Of a stretch of DNA of 10,863 bases, positions 5,672 to 10,863 are shown one piece after another. The stretch is taken from NCBI GenBank assembly GCA_040003255.1, contig JBDUCV010000071.1:1-10863 (forward strand), written 5' to 3'. Within the stretch, counting starts at the first letter, position 1. Each line of letters starts with the position of its first letter. The position numbers were made by a program, and so were the translations under genes. The stretch comes from JBDUCV01 sp040003255 (GTDB lineage Bacteria; Actinomycetota; Actinomycetes; Mycobacteriales; Jatrophihabitantaceae). The notes under the pieces are model-generated. The model saw only the letters and a list, made by a program, of their open reading frames with translations. It did no database searches and was not told the DNA's origin.

Positions 5672-6763
5672 GTGACTGACGTCCCCGCCGAGCTGAAAGA
5701 ACTCTCAGCAACCCTGGCGAGCATCGAGTCGGTGCTCGACCTGGGCCGGATGCGGGCCGAGGCGAGCGACCTCGAACGGCAGGCTTCGTCCCCCACTCTC
5801 TGGGACGATCCCGACAACGCCCAGCAGGTCACCAGCCGGCTGTCCTACGTGCAGGGCGACATCCGACGGGTCGAAGATCTCCGTCGCCGGGTCGACGACG
5901 CACAGCTGATGTGGGAACTCGCCGAGGACGAATCCGACGCCGCCGTGCACGCCGAGGTCGAGGCCGAGCTCAGGTCGCTGCGCAGGAGCATCGACGAACT
6001 CGAGGTGCGCACTCTGCTGTCCGGCGAGTACGACAGCCGCGAAGCCCTCGTCACCATCCGCTCCGAAGCCGGGGGAGTGGACGCCGCCGACTGGGCCGAG
6101 ATGCTGCTGCGGATGTACCTGCGTTGGGCTGAGCGGCACGGCTACCCCACCGACGTCCTCGACACCTCCTACGCCGAAGAAGCCGGCATCAAGTCAGCCA
6201 CCTTTCAGGTCAAACACCCTTATGCCTACGGCACGTTGAGCGTCGAGCAGGGCACCCACCGGCTGGTGCGGATCAGCCCGTTCGACAACCAGGGCCGCCG
6301 GCAGACCAGCTTCGCCGGCGTCGAGGTACTGCCGGTGGTCGAGTCGTCCGACCACATCGAGATCCCCGACGACGAGATGCGCATCGACGTCTACCGCAGC
6401 AGCGGGCCGGGCGGTCAGGGCGTCAACACCACCGACTCGGCAGTCCGCATCACCCACCTGCCCACCGGCATCGTGGTCAGCTGCCAGAACGAACGCAGCC
6501 AGATCCAGAACCGGGCCAGCGCGATGGCCGTGCTGCAGGCCAAGCTGCTCGAACTTCGGCGACAAGAAGACCAGGCCAAGATGAACGCGCTGAAAGATGC
6601 CGGCAACAGCTGGGGCAATCAGATGCGCAGCTACGTTTTGCACCCATATCAGATGGTGAAGGATTTGCGGACCAACCACGAGGTCGGCAATCCGCAGGCC
6701 GTCCTGGACGGCGAAATCGACGACTTCATCGAAGCGGGCATCCGTTGGCGGCGCAGCGGCTGA
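5672..6763 (+). CDS. prfB: Peptide chain release factor 2
   Basis: This 363-residue protein is release factor RF2. It recognises UGA and UAA in the ribosomal A site and triggers hydrolysis of peptidyl-tRNA. Diagnostic features are the stop-codon recognition tripeptide Ser202-Pro-Phe204 (ISPFDNQGRRQTSFAGVEV), which marks RF2 rather than RF1, and the catalytic Gly247-Gly-Gln249 in SSGPGGQGVNTTDSAVRITH. The N-terminal third is the coiled-coil domain 1, and the length matches the family. There is no in-frame TGA near codon 25, so the programmed +1 frameshift that regulates E. coli prfB is absent. The start GTG 5672 has no ribosome site and probably serves a leaderless mRNA. It is followed after 37 nt by ftsE, which has its own apparent promoter. 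Confidence 0.97.
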   Translation: MTDVPAELKELSATLASIESVLDLGRMRAEASDLERQASSPTLWDDPDNAQQVTSRLSYVQGDIRRVEDLRRRVDDAQLMWELAEDESDAAVHAEVEAELRSLRRSIDELEVRTLLSGEYDSREALVTIRSEAGGVDAADWAEMLLRMYLRWAERHGYPTDVLDTSYAEEAGIKSATFQVKHPYAYGTLSVEQGTHRLVRISPFDNQGRRQTSFAGVEVLPVVESSDHIEIPDDEMRIDVYRSSGPGGQGVNTTDSAVRITHLPTGIVVSCQNERSQIQNRASAMAVLQAKLLELRRQEDQAKMNALKDAGNSWGNQMRSYVLHPYQMVKDLRTNHEVGNPQAVLDGEIDDFIEAGIRWRRSG

Positions 6764-6786
6764 CCGGCGGCATCCCAAGCGTTAGG

Positions 6787-6792
6787 TAAACT
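6787..6792 (+). promoter_or_regulatory. Putative -10 element of a leaderless ftsE promoter
   Basis: TAAACT matches TAnnnT and ends 8 nt before GTG 6801, the same spacing as at prfB. The 37-nt gap between prfB and ftsE contains no Shine-Dalgarno. I could not identify a -35 hexamer at normal spacing. Confidence 0.4.
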
Positions 6793-6800
6793 GCCATCCT

Positions 6801-7490
<690 letters not shown>

Positions 7491-7514
7491 GCCGGCTCGA
7501 ATCCCCTATCTAAT

Positions 7515-7521
7515 AAGGAAG
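7515..7521 (+). promoter_or_regulatory. Ribosome binding site of ftsX
   Basis: AAGGAAG at 7515-7521 is only 2 nt before ATG 7524, a short spacing, but the preceding AT-rich TAATAAGG stands out from the GC-rich surroundings and no other start fits the conserved N-terminus. Confidence 0.5.
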
Positions 7522-7523
7522 TC

Positions 7524-8429
7524 ATGCGCGCGAACTTCGTGATGTCCGGTGTAGGCACCGGAATGCGACGCAACCTGTTGATGACGATCGCACTGATCCT
7601 CACGACAGGTATCTCGCTGTTCTTCCTGGGCGGTTCGATCCTCACCAGCATGGAGATCTCGAAGTTCCGCACCAAGTACGAAGACAAGCTGAACGTGTCG
7701 GTGTACCTGTGCGGGTCGACGAAGAACGCGGAGTGCACGCACTCGGTGAAAGACGCCGAGCGGGCGCAGCTGCTGGCAAAGCTCGATGCCGACCCGCGAG
7801 TGCTGGCAACGGACTTCATCAGCAAGGACCAGGCGTACTTGCGCAACAAGGACCTGCTCGGTCCCGAGGCCGCGAAGTTCCTGACCCCGGCGGACTTTCC
7901 CGACGCGTTCGTCCTGAAGCTCAAGAACATCCGGCGCGACTACTCCGCAGTCGAGGCGACGTACAAGAGCCAGCCCGGCGTCGAGGAAGTGCAGAACCAG
8001 AACGACAGCCTCAAGGCGATTTTGACGATCTTCGACTCGGCCAGAGTCGGGGCGCTGGCGTTTGCCGTCCTGATCCTTATCTGCGCGGTGATCCTGATGG
8101 CGATCACCATCCAGGTTGCGGCGGCGCAGCGGCGCAACGAGACCAGCATCATGCGGCTGGTCGGCGCATCACGGTGGATGACCCAGCTGCCGTTCGTCAT
8201 CGAAGCGGTGATCGCGGCGCTGGTCGGCGGCCTGATCGCGATCCCCGCGCTGTGGTTGGCGAAATGGAAGGTGCTCAACGGCATCTTCAAGACCTCGGTG
8301 CAGAACAATGTGCTGCCCGACCTGAACAGCAACGACATCCTGATCGCGGGGGGCCTCTCGCTGATCATGGGCATCGTGCTGGCGATGATTACCGCCTACA
8401 TCACGTTGCGCGCGTACGTGCGACTGTGA
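7524..8429 (+). CDS. ftsX: Cell division protein FtsX
   Basis: This 301-residue protein is the membrane partner of FtsE, linking cytoplasmic ATP hydrolysis to cell-wall hydrolases outside the cell. Topology is typical: one N-terminal membrane helix (about residues 16-38), an extracellular loop of about 130 residues, then three C-terminal helices (about 173-195, 218-243 and 270-295). The first cytoplasmic loop reads QRRNETSIMRLVGAS, the FtsX-family coupling motif. The extracellular domain has two cysteines (Cys63 and Cys71, in VYLCGSTKNAECTHS) that probably form a disulfide, as I would expect of an actinobacterial FtsX ectodomain. Its stop overlaps the smpB GTG by 4 nt, so division and trans-translation genes are translationally coupled here. 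Confidence 0.96.
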   Translation: MRANFVMSGVGTGMRRNLLMTIALILTTGISLFFLGGSILTSMEISKFRTKYEDKLNVSVYLCGSTKNAECTHSVKDAERAQLLAKLDADPRVLATDFISKDQAYLRNKDLLGPEAAKFLTPADFPDAFVLKLKNIRRDYSAVEATYKSQPGVEEVQNQNDSLKAILTIFDSARVGALAFAVLILICAVILMAITIQVAAAQRRNETSIMRLVGASRWMTQLPFVIEAVIAALVGGLIAIPALWLAKWKVLNGIFKTSVQNNVLPDLNSNDILIAGGLSLIMGIVLAMITAYITLRAYVRL

Positions 8430-8935
8430 CGCGCCCCGCGGCGACCCGTCCCGCGTCGAGCAATCGGGAGACTGGTCGCAAGATCATCGCCCAGAACCGC
8501 AAGGCGAGGCACGAATACGCGGTGCTCGACGTGTTCGAGGCAGGCGTCGTCCTCACCGGCACCGAGGTCAAGTCGTTGCGACTCGGTCGCGCGTCACTGG
8601 TCGACGGCTTCGCGACGATCGACGACGGCGAGGTGTTTCTGCGCAACGTGCACATCCCTGAGTACGACCAGGGGAGTTGGACAAACCACGAACCGCGACG
8701 CACTCGCAAGCTGCTGCTGCACCGGAACGAGATCATGCGGCTGATCGGCAAGACCAAGGAGAGCGGGCTGACCCTCGTCCCGCTGTCGATCTACTTCTCC
8801 GCTGGCAAGGTGAAGGTCGAGCTGGCGTTGGCCCGGGGTAAGCGGTCCTATGACAAGAGGCAGGATCTGGCCAGGCGAGACGCTGACCGCGAGGTACGCA
8901 ACGCTCTAGGCCGGCGGGCCAAGGGTCGCGACTGA
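8426..8935 (+). CDS. smpB: SsrA-binding protein SmpB
   Basis: This 169-residue protein is the partner of tmRNA in trans-translation. It binds the tRNA-like domain, mimics the anticodon stem in the decoding centre and helps rescue stalled ribosomes. Conserved segments are KIIAQNRKARHEYAVLD near the N-terminus, GVVLTGTEVKSLRLGRASLVDG, FLRNVHIPEYDQG and the C-terminal basic tail GKRSYDKRQDLARRDADREV, which enters the mRNA channel. I chose GTG 8426, overlapping the ftsX stop as GTGA. The same frame stays open far upstream inside ftsX, but that extension has no SmpB homology. The tmRNA gene itself is 1.6 kb downstream, beyond a gene on the other strand. Confidence 0.96.
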   Translation: MTRPAATRPASSNRETGRKIIAQNRKARHEYAVLDVFEAGVVLTGTEVKSLRLGRASLVDGFATIDDGEVFLRNVHIPEYDQGSWTNHEPRRTRKLLLHRNEIMRLIGKTKESGLTLVPLSIYFSAGKVKVELALARGKRSYDKRQDLARRDADREVRNALGRRAKGRD

Positions 8936-8973
8936 CCGCGCTCGGCCAACCGGCCAGCCGCGACTGAGCGCGG
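8936..8973. terminator. Stem-loop between the convergent smpB and CYTH-CHAD genes
   Basis: CCGCGCTC (8936-8943) pairs perfectly with GAGCGCGG (8966-8973), and a smaller GGCC-AACC-GGCC hairpin (8944-8955) sits inside. It begins directly after the smpB stop and lies about 20 nt from the end of the opposing gene, so it could end transcription in both directions. No U-run follows, which is common for actinobacterial terminators. Confidence 0.5.
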
Positions 8974-8992
8974 ATCGCTGCACGAGTGAGCG

Positions 8993-10438
8993 CTAGCGGT
9001 TCTTGCGCGCTAGCCGGCGGACTTCGTCGGCTCGACGCCGTTCCTCCGACACCAGCACGCCGTAGGTGAACCCGTCCTCACCACGGCTCCAGGCATCGGA
9101 CGCGAGCCGCCGCAGCAAATCCTGCGCGACCACGCTGTCCTGGAACTCGCCCAGCAGATCCTGCAGCGAGGTGGTCTGCTTGACCAGCGCGCGTTTCGTG
9201 TCGTTCGCCGCGGCCTCGGCGGCGTACCGCAATCTCTTGCCCGTCTTGCGGGCCCGGTGCATGTCCTCGTCGGTGCCGCCGTGGTCGGTTGCCACGTCGA
9301 GCCGCTTGGCGAGCTTGCGTTGCATTCGGTCGACGGGGTCCTGCAGGGTGTTCGCCGGCTGATCGGCCGCCGCCGTGAACGGCGGGTCGTCCCGCCACCG
9401 GGTGACCTCGCCGAGCAGGTTCGCGTAGCGCTCGCCGCGCATGGTGGACAGCAGGTCGGCGCGCCGTGCGGCCTGCTCCCCGGCCAGGATCGTGTCGATG
9501 TGCTCGGACACCGGTCCGACGACAAGGTCTTCGGGCAGCTCACGCACCGCTGCCCCGATGCGGCGCCGCAGCACGTCGCGGTCGCGCACCTCGCCGAGCA
9601 CCGTGGCGTACCACTTCAGCTCGTCCTCGAGCACGTTGGCCTGATCGACGTCGAAGCAGTGCTCGAAGGTGCGCAGGGTGCTGCGGATGCGGCGGCAGCC
9701 AACCCGGGTCTGGTGCACCGAATCGTCGGCCTCGCGGGGGATGCCGAAGTGGCCCGCGACGATCGCGTTGCACTGCTGGCCGATGTAGTCGACCAGGACG
9801 GCGCCGGCCGAGCTGCGCGCGGTGCCGATTCCCTCGTTGCCGATGCCGAGCAGGGCGCGACCGAACTTGGTGGCGCTGGTCGACGGGTATGCACCCGCCT
9901 GCAGGATGGCTTCGCCGATGTCGGCCTGCAAGGCGAGCGAACCGGTGCCTAGTTCCACCTCGACCTCGTGCCAGCGCGGGGTCTTGACCGGAGCGCCGAC
10001 GTCGACGGCGCGCACGTCGTCCTGGGCGACTTCGGCCAGCAGCTGATCGTCGGCATCGAAGATCCGGTGCCGCTGGCGACGGACGTCCAGCCGAACTGCC
10101 GGTGCCACCGGGCGGCCGCGCAAAAACGGCGCCAGCAACTCGACGGCCTCGGCTGGCAGCCCGTCGGCGGCGTCCCCGAGCGGCCAGTGCAATTCGGTGC
10201 GCTCACCGCGTCCGGGCACCTTGAGCTGCCAGCCGGTGTCGACGTCGCCCTCACGGCGGCGCAGCGTCAGCCGGAACCGCAACAGGTCACGGTCGGACGT
10301 GTCGTGATAGGTGCTCGACAACTCGACGACGTCGTCCTCGACCCGTCCGCCATCTCCGGCGAACCGCACCAGATCGGGCACGGCGAAATCCGGTGCGATG
10401 TCGAACTTCGTCTCGATCTCGGTGGATGCCCGCGCCAT
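8993..10438 (-). CDS. CYTH and CHAD domain-containing protein
   Basis: This 481-residue protein combines an N-terminal CYTH (triphosphate tunnel) domain, about residues 5-200, with a C-terminal CHAD domain, about 215-475. The CYTH signature ExExK is present as Glu7-Ile-Glu9-Thr-Lys11. Basic and acidic strand residues that line such tunnels follow (FRLTLRRREGD, GWQLKVPG, RTELHWPL). The CHAD helices show conserved His242 in DSVHQTRVGCRRIRSTLRTFE and His394 in MHRARKTGKRLRYAAEAA. CYTH enzymes hydrolyse triphosphates such as inorganic tripolyphosphate, and CHAD domains bind polyphosphate, so a polyphosphate-related role is likely. Substrate is not shown by the sequence. The ATG at 10436-10438 is 63 nt from the divergent ssrA gene. 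It is convergent with smpB. No membrane segment or signal peptide is seen, so it is cytosolic. Confidence 0.93.
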   Translation of the reverse strand: MARASTEIETKFDIAPDFAVPDLVRFAGDGGRVEDDVVELSSTYHDTSDRDLLRFRLTLRRREGDVDTGWQLKVPGRGERTELHWPLGDAADGLPAEAVELLAPFLRGRPVAPAVRLDVRRQRHRIFDADDQLLAEVAQDDVRAVDVGAPVKTPRWHEVEVELGTGSLALQADIGEAILQAGAYPSTSATKFGRALLGIGNEGIGTARSSAGAVLVDYIGQQCNAIVAGHFGIPREADDSVHQTRVGCRRIRSTLRTFEHCFDVDQANVLEDELKWYATVLGEVRDRDVLRRRIGAAVRELPEDLVVGPVSEHIDTILAGEQAARRADLLSTMRGERYANLLGEVTRWRDDPPFTAAADQPANTLQDPVDRMQRKLAKRLDVATDHGGTDEDMHRARKTGKRLRYAAEAAANDTKRALVKQTTSLQDLLGEFQDSVVAQDLLRRLASDAWSRGEDGFTYGVLVSEERRRADEVRRLARKNR

Positions 10439-10479
10439 GCGGATATTTCTACCCGGTGTCCCGATGGTGCGGGGCCGGG

Positions 10480-10485
10480 TATCGT
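10480..10485 (+). promoter_or_regulatory. Possible -10 element of the ssrA promoter
   Basis: TATCGT fits TAnnnT and lies 16 nt before the mature tmRNA 5' end, leaving room for a short 5' leader removed by RNase P. No good -35 is visible at 16-18 nt spacing. The 63-nt region also must hold the promoter of the divergent CYTH-CHAD gene. Confidence 0.35.
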
Positions 10486-10501
10486 GGACGACTCACGACC
10501 A

Positions 10502-10863
10502 GGGGGTGAATGGTCTCGACTCCGGACGTCGAGACAGGAGAAGCGGGCCGAGGATTGCGTTGCTGACCTCGTTAAAAAAGCGACGCACAAAAAATAAGCG
10601 CCGACAATAGTCGCGCCGAGTTCGCTCTCGCTGCGTAAGTAGCGAAGCAACTCTGTCAGCCCGGGCTCGTCACCGGCCCGGTCGCTGGCATCAGCTAGGT
10701 GGCTCACCGTCCGACCCGGTCGCGGGGACGGACGGGACAACTCACAGCGACTGGACCCGTCACATCGGCTCGTGTGCATGACCGATGGGGCCGAGTAGAG
10801 GCACCGCACACTGCGCCCGGAGAAGTCCTGTTGAAGCGACGGAGGACGCGGGTTCGATTCCCG
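10502..10863 (+). ncRNA. ssrA: Transfer-messenger RNA (tmRNA), 3' end cut by window
   Basis: This RNA rescues stalled ribosomes with SmpB: it is charged with alanine, enters the A site and supplies a short reading frame that tags the unfinished protein for proteolysis. The 5' end GGGGGTGAATGGTCTCGAC matches the actinobacterial tmRNA start. An A-rich stretch precedes the resume codon GCC at 10600. The tag frame 10600-10638 encodes ADNSRAEFALAA and then TAA, with the usual ALAA degradation end. The later pseudoknot region contains conserved GGCATCAGCTAG and ACAGCGACTGG. The T-arm sequence GGGTTCGATTCCC lies at the very end of the window. By comparison with the M. tuberculosis gene as remembered, about 12 nt including CCA are missing only because the window stops. 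Short protein frames across this region are spurious. Confidence 0.96.
10600..10638 (+). other. tmRNA proteolysis-tag reading frame
   Basis: Resume codon GCC (10600-10602) opens ADNSRAEFALAA and ends at TAA (10636-10638). The first alanine of a full tag comes from the charged tmRNA itself. The C-terminal ALAA is the recognition end for ClpXP-type proteases. Confidence 0.88.

Noticed and set aside
5672..5760. Programmed frameshift in prfB
   Set aside because: There is no in-frame TGA or CTT-TGA slippery site near codon 25; the gene reads through in one frame.
7709..8425. N-terminal extension of smpB inside ftsX
   Set aside because: The frame is open but the extension is unlike SmpB, and the GTG at 8426 gives a normal-length protein with a standard 4-nt overlap.
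9257..9952. 231-codon + strand open frame opposite the CYTH-CHAD gene
   Set aside because: The opposite strand carries the conserved CYTH and CHAD motifs across the same bases. This frame shows no recognisable domain.
9968..10597. + strand open frame running from the CYTH-CHAD gene into the tmRNA
   Set aside because: It crosses a coding region on the other strand, a promoter region and a structural RNA; there is no domain or plausible start.

Overview
The window comes from a high-GC actinobacterium. The evidence is GC-rich third codon positions, many GTG starts, the compact gene order prfB-ftsE-ftsX-smpB, an actinobacterial-type tmRNA whose tag ends in ALAA, and a Tad cluster of the small monoderm type known from Mycobacterium (the Rv3654c-Rv3659c arrangement). 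I cannot fix the genus. In Mycobacterium two other genes lie between prfB and ftsE and the Tad genes are elsewhere, so a non-mycobacterial actinomycete is more likely.

Region 1 (1-3890, + strand) is a tight tad (tight adherence, type IVc pilus) operon. It holds the C-terminal end of the CpaF/TadA ATPase, TadB and TadC membrane platform proteins, a small Flp-like pilin, two TadE-like pseudopilins and a TadG-like pseudopilin. Genes overlap by 4 nt or lie a few to about 20 nt apart, so they are probably co-transcribed and translationally coupled. No prepilin peptidase is in view.

Region 2 (3891-5671) holds a 146-nt spacer and two genes for exported proteins. The first is a lipoprotein that resembles the DUF6318 family and appears to carry a frameshift near its 3' end. 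The second is a secreted, cysteine-rich protein with a PKD-like domain. The original reading frame of the lipoprotein ends in an ATGA overlap with the PKD gene, so the two were evidently a coupled pair. This stretch is less GC-rich than its surroundings. It ends in an imperfect tandem duplication covering the last codons of the PKD gene.

Region 3 (5672-8935, + strand) is the conserved core prfB (release factor 2), ftsE and ftsX (ABC-like regulator of cell-wall hydrolysis at division), and smpB (tmRNA-binding protein). prfB and ftsE both seem to have leaderless-type promoters, with TAnnnT 8 nt before the GTG start.

Region 4 (8936-10863) has a stem-loop between convergent genes, then a CYTH-CHAD protein on the - strand. 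Divergent from it is ssrA (tmRNA), cut by the window end about 12 nt before its expected 3' CCA. The two trans-translation components, smpB and ssrA, therefore flank a predicted polyphosphate-related gene. I see no mobile element, CRISPR array, rRNA or ordinary tRNA. No stretch over 300 nt lacks a gene.
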